From Siderastrea siderea (Eukaryota > Cnidaria > Anthozoa > Scleractinia > Rhizangiidae), in the NCBI GenBank assembly GCA_964030785.1, contig OZ034971.1, positions 10,840,579 through 10,904,578 of the forward strand: DNA of 64,000 bases, read 5' to 3'. The stretch's first letter is position 1, and every line of letters starts with the position of its first letter. A program made the position numbers and the translations under genes. The notes under the pieces were generated by a model that worked only from the letters and a program-made list of their open reading frames with translations, did no database searches and was not told the DNA's origin. This document shows positions 23,445 through 34,143 of this stretch, piece by piece.

Positions 23445-24780
23445 TAAGTAGGTGGATGAAAGGGTAGAGAGTAGTTTCCAGTGGTGCTATTTATTGTGCT
23501 GCTCAGGTGGATTAAGGAATGGCTCCTCATGAAATATCACCTTTTTTCGACATTTTTGTAGAAGCGTTGCTATTCAAGACAAAATGACTTATAATTGTGT
23601 AAAAAGAGACAAATCAACTTTTTGGATAAATTAGTGTGTTTGCGGCGGTCACATGATCGGCCACGCCCTAATTTATGCAAAATTTGCAATAGTTCGATTA
23701 CAACATGATAATCAACGTTATAACTACCCATCTTTCTTCCAAAATCTCCGCATTGTAGAAAGATAGTTTAAATTAAACGGGCTTTTCTGAAAACGTTAAT
23801 TGTTACGTAACTGTTTACTGTTTTTCTCTAGTCCCAGTCCCTCTCCAAAATTAAAACGTCATAGTTTAAAGAAAGTACAAAATTCTCAAAACCCCAATTA
23901 GTTCCCTAAACCTTTTGCCCCAAGTCATTGATACAAGGCAAACTTAATGGGAATTCGTTTTCTTAAAATATTGTAAATTTCAATCGAAATAAATTGTACA
24001 AATTGGGCGTGGTATGTCACGTGACGTAAAAACAAAGTTCACGCAGACAAAAATTAAATACTTCAAGGAAATGCTCGACTCTGCCAAACTTTCTAATCAG
24101 TACCTTGAAATTATTCTAAACTAGACCACCCCCTCCAAATCTGCGGAGACCCTTTCCTTAATTCACCTGAGTGTGGATGAAATACACATCGAACCATTCA
24201 AGGCCCGCATTCAAATGAAAGATATTGCTGCAGTAATCTCCTGTGATGCCTTTTATTATTATGCGGTACAAGGTGGTTCCAAGTTTTGCGTCTGTGGATG
24301 AAATTTCCGTGTGCTCATTTCAATGAAAGCTATTGAGCTTTTTTTTCTTTCTTTCTTTTGACATGTATACAATTATTTATTTGTTGTATTTATTTTACCG
24401 TGTACAAATAAAGTTATCAATTCAAATCAATTCAAGCAATACTTTCGTTCATTGTGACGCAGTTTACTGTGCTGTAAACTGAAGCGGTTCTAACTTTCAA
24501 GTCAGTGGAAAAAAAGTCCTAGAACAAATTAAGCTTTTGGCAAGTACGTTCCTTCTGTTCATTATCAGGCCGTATAGGGCGGCTCTACGTTTTGAGTCAA
24601 TGGGTGAAATCTTTAAATGTGACCATTCAAATGAAAGCTACTGAGCAGCACTTTCCTGTGATGTTGATAAAGGTAGTTATATCAACTTTAATTTGGCGTC
24701 CGTGAATAAAGTCCCAAATGAACGCTATCGAGTGACAGTTTCATTTGATACCTTGTGCCAAATGAAATTTGGCAATACAA
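23445..24780. repeat. Diverged tandem repeat (~140 bp unit) of coral type
   Basis: Units contain ATTCAAATGAAAGCTATTGAG, then CTTTCCTGTGATGCTGTTTA, a TACAAGGTGGTTC block and GTCTGTGGATGAAAT. Pieces are at 23,445-23,501, 24,172-24,345 and 24,460-24,780. The array is interrupted by the MITE at 23,502-24,171 and a short retroposon-like tail at 24,355-24,440 that ends in repeated TCAATTCAAA. From memory I associate this phrase with a common tandem repeat in coral genomes. Confidence 0.6.
23502..24171. mobile_element. 670 bp inverted-repeat MITE inside the tandem repeat
   Basis: The left end CTCAGGTGGATTAAGGAA and the right end TTCCTTAATTCACCTGAG are inverted matches. Similarity continues inward to the paired GTCACATGATCGGCCACGCCC-like and GGGCGTGGTATGTCACGTGAC blocks. 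It breaks a tandem-repeat unit. Confidence 0.7.
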
Positions 24781-26215
24781 AAATCAAATTGTCCAGTTGA
24801 TGATCTGAAATAACACTAGAAAAACTGACGTGGATGGCTCCTTTGACATGTGATCCTAGCAAATTTGCAGTGTACGAAAAATATTTCTCATTTTAAGTTT
24901 GAACAAATTCCCACTAGTTTGACATTTTCAAGAATTAATGATGAAAATCAGAAAGACTTTGGAACAGTGTAGAAGTCATGATTAACCATCAAATCAGCTT
25001 ATAAGTTGTTTATTTCTGATCACTTTCCTCTGGATTGTTGTTTATATTGGATGTAGCATTTAAATTCACAAAACATGCGAAAATATACTAGACAATTGGA
25101 CACTGTTTAATAATGACAATTCCAATTCTTTTTAGACATGGATACGAAACCATTCTACATATTTTTTTTGTACTTTCTGGCTCATTTCATGATCAAACAG
25201 AAGGTCAGCGACTGTACCTCCTTGTGAAATTGAATTTTAAGCCCCGAAATTAACTTTCCAAAAAACGTTGGGCTGATTTTAGCAAAGTTGCCATCCGCAA
25301 TTAATTTGCTATGATAAACTGTAGGTGCCAACTTAAAATTCCCAAACTTTTCACCTCATCAACTTAGGTGATAAATGCAACATTTAATATACTTATCTAC
25401 ACGTTGAGCGATTCAAAGTAGCTAAAAGTACAAACGTTTTGAAAAGGAGGGGCGCTCTCCTTGCTAGGCCAAAAAGATTCAATAAACGACCCACTAAAAG
25501 ACAGCAGCAAAAAATGGAACCCTTGCCGGCAGTCAAACAGAGCCGTAAGGTAGATCATCACATCATCGGCCGATTGCTCAACGTTTGAATGGTGGCTGAG
25601 ACTGAAACTTATCAGTTACAAGTCATTTTACTTTTGGCCCCAATTCAAGTCCTTTGTTAATATGGATATATAGTTTCAGACAATTAGCAAGGAGATCATT
25701 GCACATTTCTACCAGATGAATGCCCTTCATTAATCTCCCATGAGTTCAAGTCTTGAATCAATTTGGCGAATAGATTCAAACAATTTGAGGCTAGATAGCA
25801 CACTTCTGCAAGATAAATTCATTGCACCATCTCCCAGCAGCAAGATTCACATTTCTTAAAAATAAACGCTTTTGATTTTCACGTAATAAAACGTTCAGCC
25901 ACCATTTTTACTAAAGTTATGTTAAACAATTAAATTTTTTATCTTTGCCGGCCGAGTTCTTTCCTGATTTGTCTTTTCCATGTTGTTATCAGCTTACATC
26001 TTTCTTTCTCCTTTAGACTTCACGAGTTTCTTGGTTTTCCTGAAGATAGACACGAACAGTAAGACTAATTAGTTCAAATGCTCCATTTTTAAAGCACATA
26101 AAAGTAAACTCTTATTCAGCTTTCTAACAACTTAGGCAAAATGTGACCACGTTGGACGTAGTTTTCAATAATACAACCTTTCTGACGGTAGACTTCAAAA
26201 TCTTTTTGAGTAACA
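24781..26215. other. Gene-free stretch before the duplicated region
   Basis: AT-rich sequence without a supported exon or repeat. It ends where similarity to 38.02 kb begins. Confidence 0.4.
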
Positions 26216-26235
26216 TTAATAACCGAGAATCATCT

Positions 26236-26496
26236 TCAAGCTAGGTCCACTTCACTCTTGTGGCACAAATTTAATGCCGAGAGGACATGAACTCTCGCTT
26301 GAATTAGAATTTCAACTTGAATCGACACTCAAGCAAGTATCAAACCACACTAGGCAAAGGTTTACTCTTGTTCTGTGAAGAAACTCATTAAATTAATTAT
26401 ACTGTAGCTAAAATGTTCACCTTCTGTTGAAGTTGTGTTTTTCGTCTCAGATTCTTTAACTTCGTTCCAATCTCTCTCAATTTGATATTTCAGTCC
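26236..26496 (-). pseudogene. Candidate minus-strand exons, unit A
   Basis: Exon 26,496-26,421 lies between TTTTTAG and GAAG/GTGAAC and reads GLKYQIERDWNEVKESETK. It leaves in phase 1. A following piece, 26,327-26,236, enters in phase 1 (VSIQVEILIQARVHVLSAL) and ends at a TGA. The unit B equivalent of the second piece has one extra base and stays open longer, suggesting a frameshift here. The exon expected upstream (near 26,780-26,860) has stops in unit A. No family is recognised. Confidence 0.3.
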
Positions 26497-28267
26497 CTAA
26501 AAATAGAAAATAAGCAATACAAATGATTAGTTCGCGTTCAATTTTCAAACACACCAAAGAAAAACTCGCAAACAATGCATTCATGTTAAAAACTAAAACT
26601 AAGAAGACAAAATTTTGAAGTTGAATATAAAATTGAAGCGACACTCATAAACCACGTGCTAACATAATCGAGCGACATTTGTACCCTTTAGGGAAACTTT
26701 ATGGGAATATTATTGCAATGTAGCTAATATTCACCTTTGGCTGAATTTGCTTAACGTCTTTGCCCTTTCTTTCAGGACTTTTAGACGTCTTCAGGCTTCT
26801 CTCGAAAGCATAAACCAGTCTTCAAAAGTACGACCATCTTTACACGATCACAGCCTGCAAATTCTACGACAAATCATGAATATTGATTAGAAACAGAAGC
26901 CAATCGCTGTCAAATACGTCAAATAAATAAAATAATTCGCGAGCGCATTCGTTGCACGTTTTACAGCCAGCAAATCCAGAAGGGCGAAAAAAGGAAAATG
27001 AGTCACGTGACAACCTGATTGCATTATACAGAAAGTTTTTTGTCTGTTTTTTTGTTGTTGTTGTTGTTGATGTTGTTGTTCTTTTTGCCCAAGATGGATG
27101 GATTCATTCGTGTTTCGGTCTTCTTTTAATTCAGGTTTTTCGCACAAAACTAAGTGTTTAATTCTTTTATTGGCGAAAAAAATAAAGGCTATCACTTCTC
27201 ACTTTTTCCTTGTTTCCAAAACGAAAGGAAATTAAAACTATAAACAGTATCTTCGTTTTTACTAATTCATAAATTTAAAGTTAGTAGCTAGTATGCCTTC
27301 CTTTGTGAGGCTCCTTCATATTCACCGCCGATCCTGTTTCTCTCTTTTCCTAAGTGCTGACAGGGAAAAAGACAAAGGCTCTGATTTTCAATTTTCAAAA
27401 TTATAATTAGTTTACTGTCTTGCTTGTCTAGACATTATGATAGAAACAAAAGGTCATGAAAACTCCATGAACATTGTCTGGCCCTCATCCTGATAAAATC
27501 CAGGGATTGGGGCTCACTGCCTCAACTCTCCTAAGGAGATCAATTAATAAGGCAGGTGTTACGAGTCTTTTTGCATTGAAAGAACGAAAATATCTGAATA
27601 TTATCGACGGATTTGTATGGTTTGCGTGTGGTGTTCGCTAAAGGCTACCAGCAGTCTCTCTTTCCGTTCAGAGATAGTGAAGGAAAAGAAAAACAAGCGA
27701 GTGATCTCGAAATCGATTGCGACTCGAGAGGCGCATTAGCTTTCAGAGACGTGGGCGACTTTCGTCCCCGCTCGCTTGTTTACTTTTGCAAGGGGATTCC
27801 CAGGTTAGCAAACCGGATTTAAACATCACGTCATGAGATATGCCTTGACGTGCCCCATACTCTGACGATCTGCTCGAGCTCGTGTTTATCAAGCGTTATA
27901 TTTTGATTCTACTGCCATAGTCACTGTTTGTATTTAAGGTCTAGGCACAACAGTAAATACTTCGTCGTCCCTGTGTCAGCATTCTCAGTTGTGGACGAAT
28001 TTATTTCGACATTCAACGTTGGAGTGAATTTGCGTTTTTCAGCACAAATAAAAGCGATAAGAAAGATAGGCTGAGTCATCAGAGTTTAAACATTACGTCA
28101 TCTAGTACCGCTATAGTCAAAATATTGTGTCACACAATCACACTTTTCGTCACGCCGGTTCGTATAAATAGAGGATCGCGTTAACATTTGTGAAACCTAG
28201 GGGTGGGGAGGGTCAGAATGGCCGGTTAAAATGCCCAATGGGCTTTCTTGTTACTTTTCATTTAAAC

Positions 28268-28440
28268 AGTCTTAATTCCATAAAAACTTATCTATCCTGG
28301 CTCCAGAGGCCGACTGTAACAATGATAAGTCAGTTGGAGTAAACGTTTATCTGTCAGTGTTAATGACTTTCATAGACAGCGATTGGTGCATTGCGAATGA
28401 CAGATAAAACGTCATTTAAAAGTGGGGGGCCACTTTGTCT
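28268..28440 (+). promoter_or_regulatory. Conserved upstream element with four GATA-type sites, copy A
   Basis: About 170 bases before homeobox copy A match 40,578-40,750 almost perfectly; I count one substitution in the first 150 bases. It has four WGATAR sites (in CTTATCT, TGATAAG, TTTATCT and CAGATAAA) and an inverted CCAAT box (CGATTGG). The coding exons of the same gene have diverged more, so this stretch looks constrained. Proposed as core promoter or proximal enhancer. Confidence 0.55.
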
Positions 28441-28590
28441 TCAACGAGAGATGCCTTTCCAAAGATGCGAACCTACTTCACACACCCAAGGATGGCGTCA
28501 AAAAATGGCGCTATTTCAGCTTTTCATCATGTCGGTCACGTTAACCCTCCAAGCTGTTGGCCAAATATACGGTGGCCCACAACTGTCACA

Positions 28591-28826
28591 TCAAAACAAA
28601 ATGCTCACATCAAATTCAAATCACTCACATCAAATTAAAATCCCTCACAGCAAATTCAAATTACTCACAGCAAATTCAAATTACTCACAGCAAATTAAAA
28701 ACCACTCACAGCACATTCAAATTGCTCACAGCAAATAACAAATCCACCACAGCAAGTTACAAATCGTTCACATCAAATTCAAATCGTTCACATCAAATAC
28801 AAATCGCTCACAGCAAATACAAATAC
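28591..28826 (+). repeat. Minisatellite in the left arm of the foldback element
   Basis: About fifteen units close to TCACAGCAAATTCAAAT or TCACATCAAATTCAAAT. The mirror-image array is at 31,612-31,866. Length and composition make long but meaningless open frames on both arms. Confidence 0.9.
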
Positions 28827-29439
28827 GGTCAGTGTAAAACGAGGTCTGTGGACTGCGGACTGCGGACTGCGGGACTGCAGACTGCAGAGCAGGGGAAAAA
28901 GCAGACTGAGGGTAAAATGCAGACTGCAGACTGAGGGTAAAATGCGTGCTAGGGGTTAAATGGAGACCACAGACTAGTATAGGGGTAAAATGCAGAATGA
29001 AGACTGCAGACTGCAGACTAGGGGGGAAAGGAGAGAAAAGACAGCCGGAAAAATGACTGCGCTCGTGGAAGTTCGTAGCAATCTACTAAAATCTATTTAA
29101 TATGGTCAAAATGTTTGCATTTTTTTTCCTGTTGTAATAGGAAAGTTTGTTTCCTATTTGAGGAGTAAGTTCAGTTTTCCCACCAAGGATCGTCCGAGAA
29201 TACGTTGCTCATGGAGAAGCTTTGCTTCAACTTCAAGCCGTAGATTGTTCAGAATTTGATCGGACCACGCAAAACAACCTGTGTGTGATAAACGAATAAG
29301 TTCGGGCGGGAATAAATGTAGAGCTATTTATTTCATTAACCGGAACCTCTAGTGTTCCAAAGGATCGCTTTTTACGAATGAACTTTTTTTGCGAACTAGC
29401 TGAGGTCGCCGGCTACATGTAGTTCCCGGTCGGTCACCC

Positions 29440-30770
29440 CGGGGGGGGGGGGGTACTCTGCAAACTTTTGGGCGGGGGTGTGCCACTGAGACACTGAAAC
29501 CCTTACCCTAAACTAGACCAAGTTGAGGTGCATTTTGCAACCCTATACTAGACTAAACACCAAAAATCCGTAACCCTATCCCAGACTAGCTATTTTTGAG
29601 AAACTCCATTACTAACACAGTCCAGCGAAAACAAAATGTTACGTCACATTTTAAATAATGCTCTCAAAATAAAAGTTTATTTATACTTGTTCAGTTTTTG
29701 TTTCCATCAAGTCCTCAATTTCAGGTTAACCTGAGTGAATAAAGAACCGTCATGAGTGTTGCCTTTCGGATACAACAGCAATTGAAGAATAACCTTGGAA
29801 AATAACTAACACAGGCGATAGAAATAGCCATTTATAGTTTCACCAATCTATTTCTCGGCGCCCTCTCGCGCCAGGAAGACTGGGTGGTCGTCCCAGGGTC
29901 CTAGGTCACAATGAGGTAGAAAAAATCTCTGGCACTGGATGAAATCCGGGCATGAAATAATGCTCAACTTTCAATTCGGGCATCAAATAATGTTCAATTT
30001 TCTTTCGCTTTAAAGCCCTCGAAAATAACTGAAAACGCTTATTTTAGTGAAACACTTCAAATTCTGACCTCAATATCAGGCCGGGAGGTCAAGACTGGGG
30101 ACAAGACATGGTCCACGTGGTAATTATTTATATGCGATCATTTCTCATTATATGGTTTATAGGGGAGTTATATATATATATAAACAGTTACCTTCTTTCT
30201 CCTAATCACAATGGTGTAAAATGTTGACAATCCCGTTTCACGATGCAGTCCTCAACAGAACGTTGTTGGAATATATACCAAAGGCAAAATCGAGGCAAAA
30301 GCGTCTAAAGACCCAGGTTGGCTATTCGACTCCGTATTAACCTCGTCAGTCACACGCTGAGTTGTCTCGAGCACGCACGTACGCATTACGAAGAACAATC
30401 AACTGTTTATTTTTAGCTATTGTTAAAAACCACCGATTTCCGTGTAAATCCCGAATGTTGACAGTCTAGGATATCCAGCAGTGTTTTCAGTGATAACCTA
30501 TCCTGGGTATTAAACCCATCTCTATTAACGCTTTCTTTGCTAGTTGCTGGTAAATTTGCCAAATTGATTTCTTTTTAGTGTCAGTTGCCGGGAAACCTAG
30601 TCTAGACTAAATTCTCCAACCAACTGATTAGTTTCCTCGAAAATGATACCCTATTCTAGACCAAAACTCTCTGATTTCCGTACCCTATCCAAGACTAAAC
30701 AGCTTGAAAACCATACCCTTCACAGCGGCACATACCCATATAGCGTGTATATGGGAGTACCCCCCCCCCC
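29440..30770. mobile_element. 1.3 kb G-run-ended element nested in the foldback arm
   Basis: It begins with a run of G followed by TACTC and ends GAGTAC followed by a run of C. The flanking sequence CCCGGTCGGTCACCC appears on both sides (29,425-29,439 and 30,771-30,785); homopolymer ends make the exact duplication length uncertain. Inside, phrases like CCCTATACTAGACTAAAC recur near both ends, and there is a short TA repeat at 30,171. No coding capacity recognised. Confidence 0.65.
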
Positions 30771-30825
30771 CCCGGTCGGTCACCCATCCAAGTACAACTT
30801 CGCTCGTCGTAAGAACAGAAGAACT
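30771..30825 (-). repeat. 5S rRNA-like segment, left arm
   Basis: On the minus strand: GAAGTTGTACTTGGATGGGT followed by GACCGACCG, which then continues across the nested element into GGGAACTACATG. This matches the box C region of animal 5S rRNA. It is a fragment, not a functional gene. Confidence 0.6.
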
Positions 30826-31007
30826 TATGGTACCTTGATCATGGACTGGTATCTAAGAATTCAATTAGTTAAAATGTTTACCTTTTGCTTTCCTTTCCGT
30901 CTTTATCCTGATTTTTTAAAATGTATATTGTACTGAAAAAAAAAAACATTTGGGTGGGAGATAACGGAGTGAAACGTCTACCATAATGAAAACATTCTTC
31001 CAGTTAG

Positions 31008-31064
31008 CGAAGTTAAGCTCTGTTCGCCGGAATTAGTACTTGGATGGGTGACCGCCGGGGAACT
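31008..31064 (+). repeat. 5S rRNA-like segment, right arm
   Basis: GCGAAGTTAAGCTCTGTTCG and, soon after, TTAGTACTTGGATGGGTGAC followed by CGCCGGGGAAC. These correspond, in order, to the intermediate element and box C of eukaryotic 5S rRNA. The 5' half and the 3' closing stem are absent. It lies symmetrically to the left-arm copy, so it is part of the transposon's inverted repeat. Origin could be a 5S-derived SINE (SINE3-like) or an old insertion into 5S DNA. Confidence 0.65.
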
Positions 31065-33115
31065 ATTAATATGTATCCAGCGGAGTTTGACTTTTACCTC
31101 AGCTAGTTAGCAAATGAAGTTCATTCGTAGAAAAGCGATCTTTTGGAACACTCCAGGTTCCGATTTATCTCCACATTTTCTCCCGTCCGAGTTTATTGGC
31201 TTATCACACACAGGTTGTTTTGCGTAGTGGATCAATCTATGGCTTGAAGTTGAAGCAAAGCTCTTTTATGAACAACGTATTCCGGAAAATCATTGGTGTA
31301 AAAACTATTCTACTTCTCAATTAGTAAACAAATTTTCCCATCAGAACACGAAAAAAATGCAAACATTTTGACCAGAAATGGATTTCTGCAAACTTCTACG
31401 AGCACAGACATTTTTCCGGCTGTCTTTTCTCTCATTTTCCCCCTGGTCTGCAGTCTTAATTCTGCATTTTACGCCTAGTCTGCGGTATTCACTCTGAATT
31501 TTCCCCTTAGTTTGCAGTCTGGATTTTACCCTCAGTCTGCTTTTTCCCCTGGTCCGCAGTCTGCAGTCCGCAGTCCGCAGTCCGCAGTCTTCCCTTTACA
31601 CTGACCGTGTTTGTATTTGCTGTGAGCGATTTATATTTGCTGTGAGCGATTTGTATTTGATGTGAACGATTTGAATTTGATGTGAACGATTTGTAATTTG
31701 CTGTGGTGGATTTGTTATTTGCTGTGAGCAATTTGAATGTGCTGTGAGTGGTTTTTAATTTGCTGTGAGTAATTTGAATTTGCTGTGAGTGATTTGAATT
31801 TGCTGTGAGGGATTTGAATTTGATGTGAGTGATTTGAATTTGATGTGAGCATTTTGTTTTGATGTGACACTTGTGGGCCACCGTACAAATAGCTGTTTTT
31901 CGAAAAGGCGAATTTTAGATCTCCCAGAAGAGAGTGTAGATGAACGTCCCTCCTGTTCAAGTAACAGTCCACTAGCCTAGAGTTGCACTGTTTCCCTCCC
32001 GGCAGTTCTTCCTCGAAAGGTTCTTCCCATGGTATACCATCACGGTGATAATGTATCATGCAGGGGACTCATTAATTGGCAGCAATTCCCTCTCGCGCCT
32101 TACAGTCACTGGAGTTATGGAAGTTTTTCTTTAAATAACCAGGGATTTCCATTAGGTAAGTGAATCAGCAGCAATCACACACAGCTAAAGGTTGTTGTTT
32201 CTTTGCTCGTGTCAATGCCACATACATCCACGTCTTCGGCAGAAACACGACAATGGGGAATACGTAGCTATTCAGTTTAAACGCGCTGTTCTTTACAGTC
32301 TAGGATAACCGTTAATTACTCGGTGGACATTCAGTTTGACTACCAATAAAAGAGGAAAGTAGGTTTTAAGACCAGTTTCATTGCAGGCAGAGGTACATTT
32401 ATCTGCTGACCTTAACTTAACCACGCGTTTATCCCTTTGTTTATATCACAAGAGAGAAGTTCAAATTTTAATCGCCAATCAACCTTCTTTTAGTGATTTT
32501 TTTTTATGGAGGAGATTGAAAATTGCCAGCGCTAGCGAAAGAAACATGGTCGAAAAGGTACTATTTTCAAAAAGGTACAGAGATCAGTCGACAGGACCGC
32601 AAATTCATGAAAGAAGCTGCTAAAGGTGACATTCCATTCGCAGAAAAGGAAAAGGTCTGCCGTAGTTACATGTCATTGGAAAAGTTGGCCTGGTGTTCCT
32701 TAACACTAAAGACTTTTAAAAAAAATTACACCATGTCGGCTCAAAGTGCACTTTGTCCTTTGTCCATTTCTTTTTATTATGAAAGATGTGCTTTCCATGA
32801 TACCTGCATGACCGTTATATACAGGTATAGGTGCTAACTTTTTTCATTTCACATTCAAAGAAAACAAGAGGAAAACCTTTTTCAAACCAGCCAACCACTC
32901 AATGCTATAAAGATAAAACAGATAGTAAGTACACAGTGAAAAATCCTCGGAAAAAAAAAACTCCGAGCCCCCACCTTTTTTGAAAACCTTTTTCAAATTT
33001 GAAATTCGAATTCGAAAAAAAAAAAACTGTGTGACAGTGCAATGAGGCCCGGGTATGTTTACTTTAAATCAGGAAAGAATGAAAATATGCTATCCAGCCC
33101 CTGCAGCTTTCCTTT

Positions 33116-33354
33116 GGCTGGTTTCCACATGATCGCTACGCAATTGCTTCGATCGCTGCAAGTCGCTGGAAAAAAAACGTTTAGCAATCGTTGTGATCAT
33201 ATGGAAAACACACTTCAGCGATCGTAGCGATCACAGCATTTCACAACGATCGCTGAAGAGTGTTTTCCATATCATCGCAACCACTGCTAAAGGCCTTTCC
33301 AGCGATCGCAGTGATTGTAGCGATCGAAGCGATCATATCAAGTGGAAACAAGCC
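33116..33354. mobile_element. MITE in homeobox intron 2, copy A
   Basis: A palindromic element bounded by GGCTGGTTTCC and GGAAACAAGCC. It consists almost wholly of GATCGCT / AGCGATC motifs in both orientations. The same element is at 41,971-42,201 in copy B, so it was inserted before the duplication. Confidence 0.75.
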
Positions 33355-33741
33355 TTTAGAGGTCTCATCTCCAAAGGATCGATGATTGCCCATAATATTA
33401 TCAACGGGTACCGGTTTTAATTAAAGACTAACCTTTTTTACTTTCATGTTTTATTAAGACCAAGATGGGAAAAGTTTGTTTCAGTTTAAATTACTGTAGT
33501 CCATTGCTAGTCAATTCTTTCAAACCCTAAACGCATCGGTTTGGAGATTCAGTTTTACTTTTCAATTCCTCAACAACAGACTACGTCAAAAAGGCGAATC
33601 CATACGCATAAATGTTCCATGTTTGACGTCGGTTGAACTTGTAGAAAATACATAAGGACTTTTATTCACTCTTCACTGGCTGAGGTTTGATAAAATTATA
33701 TTATTCTCTTCAGTAATTACCTTTTTTTATCCTTCCCTTAG

Positions 33742-34143
33742 CCCGGATCTTTCAGAAGGAAGAGAAGACGTCCCATGCGAAAGAAGAAGCAGCGTCCATT
33801 GTTTTCACCTAACCAAATTCAAACCATGGAAAAAGAATTCGCCAAACAGCGATACATAACGGAAAGCAGGCGAGCTCAGCTGGCGTTAGAGATAAAGCTT
33901 ACTGAAACTCAAGTCAAAACCTGGTTCCAAAATCGACGAACAAAGTGGAAAACGGAAACAAAAGATAAAGCAAATACGGCCTCAAGGCGCTCCTCCCAGG
34001 GAGAAATGGAACATGTCTTCATTGCAATGCAGATTAAACTGAGTCCTTTCTACCAGAACATATGCACTGATTCACTTGTAACTCCACTTAGAGTTCTGCT
34101 ACAGCATTATGCCGAACCTATGTTTTTCTACTACCCTTTTTAA
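33742..34143 (+). CDS. Homeodomain exon, copy A (open)
   Basis: This 402-base exon follows an acceptor at CCCTTAG and is in phase 0 with exon 2. It starts PGSFRRKRRRPMRKKKQRP, giving a very basic N-terminal arm. The homeodomain follows (FSPNQIQTMEKEFAKQRYI in helix 1 and beyond; ETQVKTWFQNRRTKWK in helix 3). The tail contains SPFYQN and ends FFYYPF before TAA. Because it is undamaged while its own exon 1 is not, it is either still used with another start or only recently released from constraint. Confidence 0.8.
   Translation, partial: PGSFRRKRRRPMRKKKQRPLFSPNQIQTMEKEFAKQRYITESRRAQLALEIKLTETQVKTWFQNRRTKWKTETKDKANTASRRSSQGEMEHVFIAMQIKLSPFYQNICTDSLVTPLRVLLQHYAEPMFFYYPF

Larger units (their letters stand above)
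28568..31885. mobile_element. 3.3 kb foldback transposon inserted in homeobox exon 1
   Basis: Ends are TACGGTGGCCCACAA and its perfect inverse TTGTGGGCCACCGTA. The host exon is duplicated as CAAATA (28,562-28,567 and 31,886-31,891); copy B shows the uninterrupted site at 40,902-40,910. Arms of roughly 0.9 kb are inverted copies of each other. From the outside in they hold a ~15 bp minisatellite, GACTGCA-type short repeats, a unique stretch and a 5S rRNA-like stretch. A further 1.3 kb element sits inside the left arm. No transposase is visible. Six-base duplications occur in few superfamilies (Dada, IS3EU, Polinton-type); none is assigned. Confidence 0.85.
28492..34143 (+). pseudogene. NKL-type homeobox gene, copy A: exon 1 disrupted, homeodomain intact
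   Basis: Three exons by comparison with copy B: exon 1 is 28,492-28,567 plus 31,892-32,155 around a transposon, exon 2 is 32,530-32,654, exon 3 is 33,742-34,143. Exon phases (1, then 0) join cleanly. Exon 1 starts MASKNGAISAF; it is cut by the element at 28,568-31,885 and has TAG at 31,978-31,980. Its EH1 repressor motif reads FSKRRILDL where copy B has FSIRRILDL. Exons 2 and 3 are fully open. Exon 3 encodes a 60-residue homeodomain ending QVKTWFQNRRTKWK, with Thr47, Gln50 and Asn51, and a C-terminal tail of about 60 residues. This places it among NK-like (NKL) ANTP-class factors; TLX-, HHEX- and NK-like features are mixed, so no orthologue is named. An ATG at 32,029 could start a 217-residue protein without EH1. 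Confidence 0.75.

Noticed and set aside
28591..28826. CRISPR-like array
   Set aside because: The units are contiguous and near-identical without spacers, and the sequence is an animal transposon arm.
28557..28934. 125-codon open frame rich in HSQQIQIT
   Set aside because: It is the minisatellite of a transposon arm; the same frame appears inverted at 31,507-31,881.
31008..31064. Functional 5S rRNA gene
   Set aside because: Only the internal region is recognisable; the 5' half and closing stem are missing and it is part of an inverted transposon arm.
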